A DNA stretch of 64,000 bases from Phytophthora sp. 'mugwort' (Eukaryota; Oomycota; Peronosporomycetes; Peronosporales; Peronosporaceae). A model generated the notes under the pieces. That model made no database searches. It was not told where the DNA came from and saw only the letters and a list, made by a program, of their open reading frames with translations. Both the position numbers and the translations under genes were made by a program. Positions within the stretch are counted from its first letter, which is position 1, and every line of letters starts with the position of its first letter. Location: positions 1,116,001 through 1,180,000 of the forward strand of contig JAUCEF010000002.1 in the NCBI GenBank assembly GCA_033558025.1. The letters are read 5' to 3'. This document shows positions 20,985 to 32,971 of the stretch, one piece after another.

Positions 20985-23900
20985 AAGTTACGGCTTAGTT
21001 TCCCGCTTAGTATAGGAGTTGGCTCGGAAAAAAGGTTTCCTTAGTTTAATCAAGTCAAAATCTTGAATAAAATTATATAAGTGAGAGAGGTTTTTGGAAA
21101 AAGTAAAAAAGGGGGCATGGAGTAAAGAAAGAAAGGAATGGGTTGCGATCGGGAGGGGAATAAAGAAAGATGGGATTTGATTGAGTTGTTCCGGTCTCAC
21201 TTACAAATTTGCTGGATGGTACGCATCCGGTCCAGCAACCAAACCAAAGAGTTGGCGGTCGCCTCCGCCGTTCGTGACATTGATTTCAAGCACCTCTGGC
21301 GGCAGCTAAAGGCGAGAGGGTGGAAGAGCAGGCGGTCTTCAGGCCTGTCAAACGAGTGGAGCTATATCTCCCCGGAAGGACGAGCATTTATTGGTTCGTA
21401 TATTATTATCTACCCATTACTGAAATGATAACTTCGAACTAATACGTTTTGTTATGACAGGTGAAGATGGTGTGGTTGAATATGCGATAACGAATGGATT
21501 GTCTACAGAGCAAGATGAGAGAGATGAAGAGAAGGACGTGGCGAGCAGTGCAGCGGAGGCAAAAACCGCTGACAGCGCGCCGGACAGGCCGATGACGGCT
21601 TCCCAGATCGATACGTCCGTCGCGCTGTCTGCTAACACGCAGACAGATCTATTTGGCTCGGATAGCGACCGAGAGTCCGATCCAGACATATCAGAAGGAC
21701 ATGTTATTGGTGCATTCCAGCTGTTGCTATCTGGAGCGGCGTCCGACGTGGACTCCGACTGTGGTGTCAACGAGTCTTTCGAAGAGAGCGATGATGGCGT
21801 CGAAAAGTGCGACAGCGATGCTGCAATCGGTTTTGCCAGCTGACGACGTGAATGTGCTCTCTAGTGGCGATCTTCTGAAGATTATGAAGCAGTGAATTCT
21901 AGTGGAAGTAAGAAGAGTGATAACGCCGCCGATGATGCAATCGAGCGACGTGAGTTTCCTGATGCGAATGTTCTGGCTGATGAAGAGGTAGCGCACATGG
22001 ATGACATTTTCATCCAGGCTTTGGGTGGAAGTTAACTCTTGAAGATATTGAGAATGACGCACTTCGGCATTTTGCATCCGGGCCCTTGTCGTCCCAATTC
22101 GAGACAACAGCGAACGAGTATGCGAACCTATGCCGCGACGTAGCAGTACCAAGTTCTGAATTGCAGGAGATGGCAGACTTTTCTACTTTTTGCCTAAGTC
22201 GTTGTGGAAGCACATTACCAAGGAAACCAACAGATACAAGAAGCAGACGACTAATGCAAGAGCCAAGCGTATGCGCGCTAGTCAAAGAAAGCGGCAGACA
22301 GTGACACCTGAGACAATTAAGCAGATCGAGAGACGATTGTGTGGAGAGCCCAAGTATGAAGTGCAAGAGCTGCTGCACGTGATTGGATTGCTTGTGGCTA
22401 GTATGCTGAAAAAGAGCAGATTTTCGCGACACTGGGCTATGACTTCTGACGGTGCGTTACGTGCACAGTACTTTTGGCAAGTACATGCCCCAGAGCCGCT
22501 GTACTTTTATTCTGCGAGACATGCATCTCATAAACAATGAGGCCCCTCGCATTCGTGACAAATTGTGGAAGTTGCGTCCAGTAGTGGACGTATTGCAGAA
22601 GCAGTTTCTTTCGGGCCGGTCGCTACCCAGTCACTTTTCATTCGACGAAGGGGTGCTATCCGCTACGTCCAAGCGGAACACCACGCGAATGTTTATGCCA
22701 GATAAACCGCATCGTTATGGCACAAAGATGTTCATGCTGTGCGACTCAGTCACCAAATACTGCCACCGGTACGTTGTTTTGTACATTTCTATAATCGTAA
22801 GTTGCGACTTGTGTATTTGCAGTGTGTTTGCCACCGCCGTATGTTACAGTTTTGAAGTTTATGTAGGCAAAAGAGAACAAGAAGACACTAATGAACAAAT
22901 ATTTGACAAGACTGGTGCTGCTGCAGTCGTTAGGAACATGAAATTGTTCTTGGCGATCAGCGTCACGGTTTTCGCTGGTGGTCATTGACCGTTTCTATTC
23001 CTCGGTGGCCTTAGCCATACAGCTTCTTTCTATGGGCATATACATTCTTGGTACTATCATGACGAACTGGCTTGATTTTGACAAGGGGATTGCGGAGAAG
23101 CGGCAGACACGGCCGCGGGCATTGAGCGTGGATCGTTTACTTCTCGCGATCCGTCGCCGTACCAACCATGGTGGCGTGGCGTGCCATTGGTGGGACCAAG
23201 CCGGTCCACTACCTGGCTACCGGTCCTGCCATGGCCGATGATTCTATTCGCCGAAATTTGAAGGGGGCGGGCGTCAATCTGTTCCAGTGCCCAAAGTTAG
23301 TCAACAACTACCAGCGCTGGATGGGCGGAGTTGATGTCCGCGATCAACTCCGCCTCCAGGCTTATTCGGTGCAGACATCTTTGCGATTCCAGAAATACTA
23401 TAAATCAATGCTTATGGGATTTCTGGATCTGGCGCTGGTAAAAGCCTACATTACGCAAAGTCTACCTCCGCGATCAAGCGGCTGGTGCCCAAGGATCGAG
23501 GGGGGGGGACATGCTGCTTCATAAGCAGCTATTGCAGCTAACCGCTGAGGACTTCTTTGACGCAAGCACGAATTCCATACCACAAGTCCCACAAGCGCCG
23601 CCGTCTTATCGGACACAAGCGCATCCAGTTCGATGACTGGGTGATTGTGTCCGGTATTCAAAAGCACAGGCAGCGCGCTTGCAAAGTGTTGTCGCGCTGC
23701 TGCGAGGTGATCACAAGAAATCCTACCAGACTAGTCATTACTGCGAGGACTGCTCGCATCCTGATGCAATGTGTTTGCTTTGCCCGAAGGCGCGCCGCAC
23801 GTATGGCGGCATACTAAAAACGTGTTACCAGATACGGCACGATGACTTTGGCAGTGGCTCTGCCATCCCAGTGTCGATAGGAAAGCGTGTCATGCTGCGT

Positions 23901-24311
23901 CGCTCGGGAAAGATCGGGAAACTCAAGCCGACTCACCGTGAGCTGGTGCAGGACCAAGCAAATGATGACGCAGAGCAAAAACAAGCGAGAGACACTGATT
24001 CTTTTATAGGAAATGATTGAATACACATCGAAAATGAGCCGTTTTTGCTATCTTTACGTCTGACTTACTTACGATCGGGCATATGTTGTGACTCAAGGCA
24101 AAGCTTTGTTTAGCCTTGTGTTTCTTTTAAGTCGTAAGTGACAGATTCTGAGATCGCTTCGGATGTTCACGTCGTAAAACTTACGACTTAAATCTGATAA
24201 ACCTCTACTATTCTATACATTCATTTTGTTCTCTCCTGGCGTAGATAGTGCATCACAATACGAACATCTATATTAAAAAGAAGTCGTAAGATACAACGAA
24301 AATTAAGCCGT
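20985..24311 (+). mobile_element. piggyBac-2 element with probable terminal repeats
   Basis: Around the second piggyBac gene, ACGGCTTAGTTT (20990-21001) and its inverted counterpart (24300-24311) match at 11 of 12 bases. The word TCGTAAG lies just outside or inside each end (20981-20987 and 24284-24290). Further copies occur at 24131 and in a perfect hairpin GTCGTAA-AAC-TTACGAC at 24171-24187, as expected for subterminal repeats. I could not find clean TTAA target sites at both edges, so the exact ends are uncertain. Confidence 0.5.
21138..24020 (+). pseudogene. piggyBac-like transposase 2
   Basis: Plus-strand DDE_Tnp_1_7 transposase. Exon 1 (21138-21393) carries FKHLWRQLKARGWKSRR. An intron at 21394-21460 (GT..AG, 67 bp) joins it to an acidic region (21461-21843). 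The core runs from about 22190: ETIKQIERRLCGEPKY, HFSFDEGVLSATSKRN (first Asp, about 22640), MPDKPHRYGTKMFMLCDS, an in-frame 54-bp intron (22769-22822), VVIDRFYSS (second Asp, about 22980) and WMGGVDVRDQLRLQAYS (third Asp, about 23320). The C terminus has a Cys/His zinc-finger tail (HYCEDCSHPDAMCLLC, about 23735-23785) and ends at 24020. Frameshifts near 22060, 22470, 22980, 23130, 23460 and 23630 disable it. It is clearly a different lineage from copy 1, with a different zinc-finger tail and DNA-binding start. Confidence 0.85.
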
Positions 24312-24435
24312 TCCTGCGTGGATTTCTGGTAACGGAGGGGTTAACATGTTGTATATACAAAATGTAAGAAAGAGCCAGTAACTCGCTTGTTGTCATATAC
24401 AACGCGTGACTGCAGGGGAGGGGGGGGGTAACCCT

Positions 24436-24745
24436 GTGTCCGGATTTCTTCGTGGAATTTTGTAGGGAGGTTTTTTCGATGCTCGCTTGAGTTTCCTAGC
24501 TAATGCTGTAATCGTTTCAAGTATTCCTGTAAACACATACGCTTACACCGATGAGTTAAGGTGTATTCGTCACAAGGAGGCGTTTGAGAATGTTCGCCCG
24601 ATGACTTTGGTGACCGACAGCGCCAGCCCTTTTTTTTCTGCGAGCTTGTGTCAGAGCCAGTGCCCTGATATGTCATTGTCCTATTTGATCTGTACGATAA
24701 ATGATCTGTAGAAGCGTGACTTCCCACGATGTCTGTACGTAAACT
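24436..24745 (-). repeat. Relic of the N-terminal part of pogo-like copy 1
   Basis: About 310 bp align in the same orientation with 12115-12425 at roughly 65-70% by eye. Shared words include AATGCTGTAATCG, TTTGGTGACCGA and TCTGTACGTA. Position 12261, where the copy-1 frame starts, has its counterpart near 24580. No open frame remains here. Confidence 0.6.
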
Positions 24746-24749
24746 TGGA

Positions 24750-26025
24750 CAGATTGTCATTGGAATCTGCGTTGGGCTTGCTGGAGATGTGGTGTAGCGG
24801 GGTCGACAAAAATTTGGTTAAACCCCCAATTGCGACCAGCCACCGACTAACAGAGGGGGCTCCCCAATAATCTGTTATCTGTTGAACTTGGTCTCACCTT
24901 GTGTCATGTCGGTGCGTTGAATTTTTTCTCTCAAGGGTCCGACGGTGAAAGTTCTGAACACCCTGGTCGGTCGCTGGGATACATGGGGTAGCGCGGAAGT
25001 TTTTGCTCCGCTGCCGTTATTTGCCCCGATCTGAGTTGACCCCCCTCTGATTAGTGGGACTTGCTTTGAGACCGAGGTTGCCTTGTGGGCTTTGTCCCCT
25101 TTCTTGTGTCGCCTCCTATATCGGAATTACCTCAGTCGAGAGTCGAAGAGATCGTCGGTTAAGCAATGAGCCCCGATCGATTGAGGTGAGCGCTTGAGCA
25201 GTAGATATCTAGCGTACAGGGAAGTTGGCCAGTATACGGGCCGAACCCCAAACCGCAACACTAGATCTGCTAGCGACTCATCGTGCATAACAATGTAATT
25301 TTCGTTCCTCGGAACTGGGTGGCGGTTATGTCGTCCAGTGCAAATCGAGTCTGATTGTTGTTATCCCTTTCCCTGTTCTACTTTCCCGTCCTGAACCCTA
25401 CATCACTATCCTGACTTATGTACTTAAGTACATATGTGCCTATACACCACACAACACACAGCGGCTTCACGATTACACATCTCCGGGGATGCTGGTCGAT
25501 CTGCTTCTGGTCTGCCAGAAGGTGTAGGCCGATCTGCTAGCGATCCGATCGAGGGTCGATCTAGATCAATCGTAATGTGTGTGTCGCCAGCAAAGCCCGA
25601 CCATCATCCTCTCCTCCGATCTTGAAGTCGGGCGCCGATCGGAGGGTCGTGGATCGAATTGGGTCGACTGCGGTCCGATCAGAGTGAATCGGGTTAGCCA
25701 TAGTCTCCCACCATGCCCTCCAAATCCGATATCGTGGTTGGAGTGCCGCGTAATAACTTCGCCGGTTTCCGTGGTGCCCAGCTGTAACCAGAATGTGACT
25801 TCCTCTGCGTTATCGCATTCCAGAAGCCAGTCACCGCCTCAACAATAATCCCCGCGGCGGGCGTGCCGCTTGGCACTTCCTGTCCACTTTTGAAGGCCGA
25901 GGACTGCAATATGGCAACGGTTAATGAAGAATTACGAAAGCCAGACAACAGTCAAAAGCGTCGTCGCTGTGAGCTCAACAAGGGTACATTCGTTGTCTAA
26001 TGCTGTCTGACGTCGAGGAGCAACT
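24750..26025. other. No recognised gene
   Basis: About 1.3 kb without a recognisable product. The stretch 25490-25700 is crowded with GATCG/CGATC words, and the poly-G run at 24420-24428 lies just to the left. A plus frame from 25712 (MPSKSDIVVGVPRNNF) is interrupted after about 25 codons. It may be the decayed end of a transposon. Confidence 0.35.
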
Positions 26026-26031
26026 TAGAAC

Positions 26032-27253
26032 CTATCGTATAGAACTAAACTGTGAGTTTAATCTCAACATGTCCTTCTTCGCATGGTAATGTTGCATCTC
26101 GTGATGGTGTTTGTTCTGAAGCAGTTCGCTCTTCATTGCCAGGTTTGTCTCCATATCCAATCGAAACAAATGCCCTGGCAAGTGTATGAGGCCTGGTTGC
26201 TTTAGAGGAGGAAATAAGTCACACCACAATATCCTTATGCGCTGGAGTAGGTACTTTAGCATCACCTCGTAGTCCGTCCATTGTGCGGACGGCTCAGCCC
26301 AATCGTTGTATTGGTTGCGAATACCATTTTGCAACTGGTTGTCCCCACATCACAGGGCTGCTGCACACACGTATAGCCACCACGATATTATCTCCACTTC
26401 TATTCCAATGCCTTTAGAGGTGGTTCTTATGAAAGGAGACTGTATGTGGCTCTTAAACCCGCCCAAGATCAACATTGACGACGGATGTGATGCAACGTGG
26501 GTTTCCACATATTTGCAAATCAAATCTGGCAACCTCGGTCATCCATCCTCCCATTCTCCTAGCATTACCATAACACTTCGGCTGGAAAAAGTCTGTCAAG
26601 CCTTTGCTCTATTGCCGCGCCGGGCTTGGCTTTGACTGCAACAAAAGACCCCTTCTTGAGCGCAAGTCACGCAAACTGTTAGAATTCGGTAGTTACATTC
26701 ACTGCCCCGAATTGATACGGCCCGCGCATTGACTTCATGTATGATAGTGTCAGACGTCATCTCGAAACTACTGCTGTTTCATCCATATTGAGAAGTCGCG
26801 CAGGAGGAGTATCTCCCAGTGTATTGTACCTCCGGTTTTTAAATCGCTAGTTACCAACTGTACCGATATTCTTCACAAATATTTCCATATGTCCGCATCA
26901 GCTACAGACTCGAATCCGGTGACACCACAACGCTGGTCACCTTTGATACCGTGAGGAGGTACAAAAGCTTTTGCCCAACCCGAATACTGAGACTACGACG
27001 ATGTAAGAATGGGTGCACATAGATTTCCTGCAAAAGTGGGATTGATTGTTAGCGTCGTGGCTATCGCCTGGTTAGTAGAAACCACTGACTCGTGATCTCG
27101 CCGCTCAATAATCCACCCGTCTAACTTTTTTTGGAGTTCATCATCCTGCCGTGGTCGACCGCCGTTTAGCGTCTTGGTCCGATCCTTTTTTGATATTGCA
27201 GCTTCTAGCTGAGCACAGTTTATTGTACAGCGTCTAATCTGGGGTGGCTGCAC
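26032..27253 (-). pseudogene. pogo-like transposase remnant, copy 2
   Basis: Read from 27253 downwards: GRPRQDDELQKKLDGWI (about 27160-27100), the HTH/CENP-B-like DNA-binding segment; LLNMDETAVV (about 26797-26768) with the first catalytic Asp; VKAKPGAAIEQRLDRLF (about 26640-26590); VASHPSSMLILGGFKSH (about 26500-26450), where the family has LxLDxFxSH, so the second catalytic Asp is Gly here; then NGIRNQYNDWAEPSAQW near 26325-26275 and an end at 26032. Many stops interrupt it. It is more distant from the other pogo-like copies of this window than they are from each other. Confidence 0.65.
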
Positions 27254-27713
27254 GCTGTGCTCTCGTGCTGATAGGGCTGGATTCAGCTTCGAGCACGACG
27301 ACTATTTTTTTCTTCACGCTCACGTAGTTGTCGTTGTTTTTGTCATGGTGTCTAGGAATGACGTCCGGCTTGCCGTCAAAGCATTTCGTCGCACTTTCGG
27401 CTGATGAGAAGAGGTTTGTCCCCAAACGTTAGCCTCGATAAGCTGTACCCTTTGGCAGGCTGTACCACGGGGGTACCCACGCGGGACGTATTTTTAGTCA
27501 TCTTAGATCATCTCCATCGGCAAGTCTCAGAGCCGTCGTATCTTAAAAGTAGTGCAGTTGAGACCTCGTGAGTTTTAAGGCATTCACCGGCAGGTTCTAT
27601 CGAGGATCTTGGGACCTATTGAATAAATCTTGGGTTTCAATAAAGGCATCCGGCTTCAAACGTCGTAGGGTCAAACGTCGATTGAGTTAGAAGATCGCAT
27701 GGGTAAGTCCTGA

Positions 27714-28480
27714 GTGGAGCGGCGCAGTCACTGTCCAGCTGTGCCACTCGTGGCTGGAGACCTACGACGACAGGCTCCGAGCTGCTGGACAGAAGAAATA
27801 GACGTTCTACAGCAAATCTGCCAGCACTGGCTACCAAACTATGGCACAGATAAGCAGTGTTACTGCAATTACCGGAAGATGGAAAAGCTTCTGCCTAAAG
27901 TGACGAAATTTGAGGGGAACTTTACGAAGCTGAAGAGTAGAGACCATTGGAAGTAAAACGAGGCGATATATGCCAACGCGGCCAAAATCTACAACGAGCG
28001 CCGCAACAGGCTTTCGAGTTCATGGCAGCTTGGGAAGTGTTTCGAGACAAGCCAAAGTGGACAAAGCGAGCTGACGACGGCATCGTCCACCAGCACCAAG
28101 CGCAAAGCCGATGATGAACCAGCTGTGAGTCGGCCAGGAGGGCAGAAGCTGCTAAAGCGCAACGCGAAACAGGCCGCCGGCGCGATGACCCCTGACGTTC
28201 ACATGCGTTTTTTGTGGTTGTGGCTGAGAGGAATGCAGCCGTGATGGAGCAACCGTTGAATATAACATCTTCATGCCGCACCCTGAGTGCGAGGAGTCGA
28301 AGGCATTATTTTGAGCTTCAAAGGAAGAAGTTTCTAGCCAAAGTTCGTGAAAGTGCCAGTGGCGCAAGTGAGAGAAATACGCAGCAAGAGGAACCGGAAG
28401 TAACCAACGCCGCCATTAGCCCAAATGAACTATCGTCCGAATCGCCGGGCGACCAAGCGAGCTCACCAAAAAGAATATGA
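27714..28480 (+). pseudogene. NAM-associated/SANT-like accessory protein remnant
   Basis: Frames read in series: a SANT/Myb-like start (LCHSWLETYDDRL near 27740-27780), CNYRKMEKLLPKVTKFEGNF (27866-27925), an in-frame TAA near 27956, then NEAIYANAAKIYNER (about 27960-28005), a Ser/Thr/Lys linker (STSTKRKADDEPAVSRP, about 28090-28140), and a charged C terminus with LQRKKFLAKVRE (about 28318-28350). This order matches the no-apical-meristem-associated proteins found many times in oomycete genomes and often linked to PIF/Harbinger-type elements. The assignment rests on general resemblance, so it is tentative. Confidence 0.45.
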
Positions 28481-28611
28481 AACAAAACGCTCTCAACACA
28501 GCGACGCTAATATTCAAGTCGCGGCTTGGGTAAAAAAGCAAACACGTGTTGGAACGTGAAAAAAACTGCTCTCCTTTCACAAGCTTGACGCGCCGTTCTA
28601 CATGTTGCATC

Positions 28612-28865
28612 TGTTGAGATGGAGCTTGCGTTGTTGTAGGCAATGCCGAAGTCAGTAGATTAGAATGGTTAAGCCTGTCCGTTAAGTCTCCCTAAATGCC
28701 TACTCCCTGTTGGCTTCCTTGTTATCTTCATGCGGCGCTTGTGCATACACCGGATCTGGTCCTCCAACCCAAGAGTGATCAATCAATCCGGTAATGGTTC
28801 AGGAGGAACCGTTCCCTCGGTCCACACATGTTAGCAAACCGTGCAAGAGCGGTGCCACTTCAACG
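28612..28865 (-). repeat. 3' LTR of the Copia element
   Basis: 254 bp. On the element's own strand it should start TGTTGAA and end TCTCAACA; the outermost T is C here. Directly before it (28866-28885 on the plus strand) the element strand reads GGTGAGTGGGAG, a plausible polypurine tract. Confidence 0.93.
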
Positions 28866-28872
28866 CTCCCAC

Positions 28873-31065
28873 TCACCGCTTCGGGACGGCAACCTCAGTT
28901 TTGACACCACTTGCGTCTCTCAGGTACGCCAACGTCTTGGTGCCCAGCGCCTTCGCAGCATGTCCGCAAGCTGATGCTTCCGTGTCGATGTAGTCGATCT
29001 TGACCGTTTCTCGTTCAACGTTTTCACGGATGAAGTAATGACGTATGTTAATGTGCTTGCTTCGCGCGTGATATCCAGCATTGCTTGCCTGTGCAATAGC
29101 ATTTGGTTGTCTTCCCAGACCTGCGTGCCTCCTACTTGACCGTGACTCATGTCCATGAGGATGGCTCGCGTCCATAGCACCTCTTGCGTGCACAGGCTCA
29201 ACGCCATATACTCAGCTTCCGCAGTGCTCAGCGCAACCGTTCTCTGGAACTTCGACTGAACACCACTGGAGCGTTCCTAACCACCACCAGCACGCCTGAC
29301 ACGGAACGCCTGTCGTCGATGTTGCTACCCCAATCAGCGTCCGTATACGCTTCCACCGTGACGTCCTCGCAGCCATCTTGGTACACGATCCCGAACTCAC
29401 GTGTCGTCTTCAGGTAGCGCAGTACCCGAATTGCAGCGCGCCAATGTTGTAGTCCGGGGTTCTCTAAAAATCGCGATAGCTGCGTTACCACGTAGGCCAC
29501 ATCCGGGTGCGTACACGTCGTGATGTATAAGGCAGCCGATAAGGGAACGGTACGGTTTCGATCGCATCTCAGCACGCGCCGCATCCGTTCCAGGCGACTG
29601 TGCCATAGACAGCTTCAGGTTAGCTGCACGTGGGTTGTCCACCGCATTGCGTTCTGCTGGCCAAACCGTTCTGCCACATCGTCGATGTGTCGAGTCTGCT
29701 TAATCATGAGCGTTCCGGCAGTCCTATCGTGATTAATTTCCATGCCCAAGATGAACTTGGCAGGACCCAGCTCCTTCATATTGAATCCAGTCTTGAGAGC
29801 GTCTTTCACGTCACGAATCTCACCACTTGGCTTGGCCGCGATGATCACATCGTCGACGTACAGGCACACGTACACGAAACCGTTCCGGAGCGCTTCACGC
29901 AGACGCACTGATCTTGCCCCGCAGCTCCTGAAACCGTTCCCCAAGAACACGCGATGTATGGTCTTGTTCCATGTATTTGCAGCTTGTTTCAACCCGTAGA
30001 TTGCCTTGTTCAGTCGACATATATGGTTACCAGCGTCTCGATTTCGTACGGAATCTCCATGTAGACACGGCCCGTCAGGACACTATTGAGGAACGCTGTG
30101 TCGGCGTCCAACTGTTTCATAACGTATGCGTCAACAACGCATACCGCCAGTACGACCCGAATCGAATTCATGTTTGCCACAGATGAATACGTTTCGAAGA
30201 TGTCCACACCGTACTTCTGTTTGAAGCCCTTCGCAACCAACTGTGCCTTATAGCGGATCACCCGCCGTGTTCATCACGCTTCTTCGCGAAGACCCAACGA
30301 CAGACAATAGGACGTTTATCCGTTCCACGTGGAAGCAGTGTCCACGTACCGTTCCGCTCATGCGATAGCAACTCAGCATCCATCGCATCGCGCCATGCAG
30401 CAGCGTCACCGCTAGCCATCGCCTGCGCGTACGTAGATGGCGGGTCCATTGCGCCTATGCTGCTAGCCACTTACGCCAGTACCACCTCAGCAATGAGTCC
30501 GTCCTCGTCGATCCTTGCCCGTTTAGGCGACGGTGGTCCGCCACTCCCATCCGACTTCTGATCCTCTTCTTCGTCGGCACCGTTCTCTAAGAGGAATACG
30601 GAGTTCCACGACCGTCTCGACCGTTCCGCTTCCGGATGGAACACCAACCGATCATCTTGGAACAATTGCGGTGGAGGCTGATACTCAGCCAACTCTAGCC
30701 TGGTAGAAGCGGACGGTTCCGAAAGCAGCAGCTGGGGTAGTTGCACTTCTGGCTCCGGTTCCACCTCGTGCATCGGCTCATCTGGGACATGCTGGCGCTC
30801 CACTCGCATGGGTTCCATTGCTACACCATCGTCCTTTGACGACACGGATGACCGTTCCTTGCTCCGGCATAAGTGTATCATATATACCGTCCACTTCACG
30901 CTTGTCCAACCGTACCGACCGTGATACCTTGCCCTTCGAAGCGTTCAAGTCAAACACACGGTACCCTTTGACATTCTCAGCATACCCGAGGAACATGCAC
31001 CTGAAGGTTTTGGGTTCAAGCTTCGTCCTCTTCGAGTCGTCGATGTGAGCGTACCAGAGATCCAA
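28873..31065 (-). pseudogene. Copia reverse transcriptase and RNase H region
   Basis: Minus-strand frames in order: FRCMFLGYAENVKGYRVFD (about 30995-30940) closing the integrase region; a variable acidic linker (30899-30471); RT start MDAELLSHERNGTWTLL and RWVFAKKRDEHG (30400-30260); YKAQLVAKGFKQKYGVDI (30250-30190); CLYVDDVIIAA with the YVDD catalytic pair (about 29865-29835); LGPAKFILGMEI (29770-29735); RNase H with YTDADWGSNIDDRRSVSG (29350-29300) and an end at 28873. Frame changes near 31060, 30900, 30260, 30000, 29600 and 29220 disable it, but all catalytic motifs that I can see are intact. Confidence 0.88.
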
Positions 31066-32137
31066 ACACGCGCGGATGACCCATCCGAGGTTTCTCCTTG
31101 AAGCCCAACTCGTACGGTGTCACGTTCGAGTTCGTCGTGTTCGTGGAACGGTTGATCAAGTACACTGCTATACTCACAGCCTCTGCCCACCACTGCGTTG
31201 ACACGCCCTTGTAGTGCAACAAGCTGTGTGCCTTCTCCATGACAGTACGGTTCATGCGTTCCGCCACCCCATTTTGTTGAGGGCTGTACGGCACAGTCTG
31301 CTGATGCATGATACCGTTCCGGTTGCACACTTCAGCTACCTTCTTGTTCACGTACTCCGTGCCGTTGTCCGACCGTAGCCACTTCAACCGTTCACCCCAC
31401 CGATTCTCGTAGAGCGCCTTGGACTCGACCAGCTTGGCGGCGACATTACTCTTGACCTTCAGGAAGTAGGCTACCACGAACCGTGAATAGTCGTCTACGA
31501 ACTTTAGCATGTACCGAACGCCGCCCTTTGAGACCTTTCGCATAGGTCCCATCACATCCGTGTACACTAGTTCGAGCACGCGGGATGTCTTGGTCAGTGA
31601 GCTCGATGGGAACGGTACCACCGTGTGCTTCCCCTTCATGCACCCACCGCACAACGTTCTGACACCACGGTTCACGGCTAGCATACCCGCTGTCGCACGC
31701 TGTGTCTTGGCTAGACCGTTCTCGCTGGCGTGTCCCATGCGAGCGTGCCAAAGCTCCCACTCACTATCAGCCCCAGAGTACTGCACAAGCCGTGCTTCCT
31801 CCTTCAGGCAGTCGAACACGTACGCCTTGCCGACCTTCTTGCCCAATGCAATAGCGCTGCTCGTGCCCCAGATGACGCACGAAGAACGCTGGAGATCCAC
31901 GTTCAGGTCACGCTCGGCAAGCTTTTCCACAGACAGTAACCGTCTGTCAAGTCCAGGGATGTGGATCACCTCCTTCATCGTGATCCGGATACCGTCCAGA
32001 CCGATCAATCGCACCGTTCCACGGCCAGTCACGCGTAACTTCTTTCCGTCCGCAATCGTCACGTCAATCCCCGAGTCGTACTCGAAGGGATCGCTGCGGT
32101 GAGGAGTCATGTGCGCCGTCGCACCGCTGTCAATAAG
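31016..32137 (-). pseudogene. Copia protease and integrase region
   Basis: The frame directly after the gag stop reads LIDSGATAHMTPH (32137-32100), an intact aspartic protease active site. It continues as an open 364-codon stretch from the ATG at 32110: a GAG-pre-integrase zinc motif (WELWHARMGHASENGL..CGGCMKGKH), then the DDE integrase with YTDVMGPM (first Asp), RSDNGTEYVNKKV (second Asp) and PYSPQQNGVAERMNRTV (Glu). All three catalytic residues are present. The frame is lost near 31060. Confidence 0.92.
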
Positions 32138-32914
32138 TTATCCAGCAGACCGTTCCTCACCCACTGCAAACACGGCGTCGTCCGTGCTGACACCGTTCCG
32201 TTCCGGGCAGTCCCGCTTCATGTGTCCAGTCTCGTTACACCTGAAGCACTTGCCCATAAAGCCACCGCAGTTCTTCCGCGGACCGTTCCATTTGCGACCG
32301 TTACCCCGGCCACCCTTGCACCGTCCAGCATTCACCTTGAACGCACGCTCCGTGGTCTCCTTCTTCTGTAACCGTTCGTGTTCCTTCAACAGCTTCTCCT
32401 TCACGTCATTGAGCGTGATGTCCTTGGCGTTCTCCAGGATAGACGGAATCAGCTCATACTCCGACGGAAGGCTGCTCAGCAGCACCACAAGCTGCCGTAC
32501 CTCGTCGACTTTCTCCCCAAGCGTCTGTAGTCCGATGACGAGCTCGTCGAAAGCGTTCAGATGCTTCGCCATAGTCGAACCGTTCTTCATCTTGAACTCG
32601 TGCAACTTCCGCGTCATCAGACACGGTTGTGGGGCGTAGTACGATTTGTAGAATTCTCGAAGCGTACTCCGTGCCTGCATGGCACGGGTAGCAGACCGTA
32701 TCTTGGTCTGGTGTTGCAGCTCAACGCCTTGAACAATGATGCCGAGTGCATTGGCGTCGTTCACCAACCACGCCTGGGTGATCGCGTTCTCCGGCTTGAC
32801 GACCTCCACATGCTCCAGCAGTCCCGTCCGCGCGAGGGTCATGCGCGTGTTATACTCCCAGTGGAAGTAGTTCCCACTACCTAGGAGGACTTCGGCTCTC
32901 TTGGTCGTCGTCAT
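32138..32914 (-). CDS. Copia gag (UBN2-type) with CCHC zinc knuckle
   Basis: 258 codons, open from the ATG at 32914 (MTTTKRAEVLLGSGNYFHW) to a TAA at 32138-32140. It has the gag-polypeptide fold typical of Copia elements (WLVNDANALGIIV, then SLPSEYELIPSIL) and a zinc knuckle CFRCNETGHMKRDC (about 32255-32214). The frame after the TAA is the protease frame, so gag and pol are separated by one in-frame stop. That could be a mutation or a stop bypassed by readthrough. The protein would form the virus-like particle core. Confidence 0.9.
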   Translation of the reverse strand: MTTTKRAEVLLGSGNYFHWEYNTRMTLARTGLLEHVEVVKPENAITQAWLVNDANALGIIVQGVELQHQTKIRSATRAMQARSTLREFYKSYYAPQPCLMTRKLHEFKMKNGSTMAKHLNAFDELVIGLQTLGEKVDEVRQLVVLLSSLPSEYELIPSILENAKDITLNDVKEKLLKEHERLQKKETTERAFKVNAGRCKGGRGNGRKWNGPRKNCGGFMGKCFRCNETGHMKRDCPERNGVSTDDAVFAVGEERSAG

Positions 32915-32971
32915 GGACTGAGCTATCTTGACAGACTATTCCGGGTCCGGTTGTTTGTGCGGCTGTTAACC

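Noticed and set aside
24420..24428. Poly-G run (with similar runs at 4480, 23497 and 39979) as a regulatory quadruplex
   Set aside because: Isolated homopolymers with no set of four spaced G tracts; ordinary slippage or sequencing artefact is simpler.
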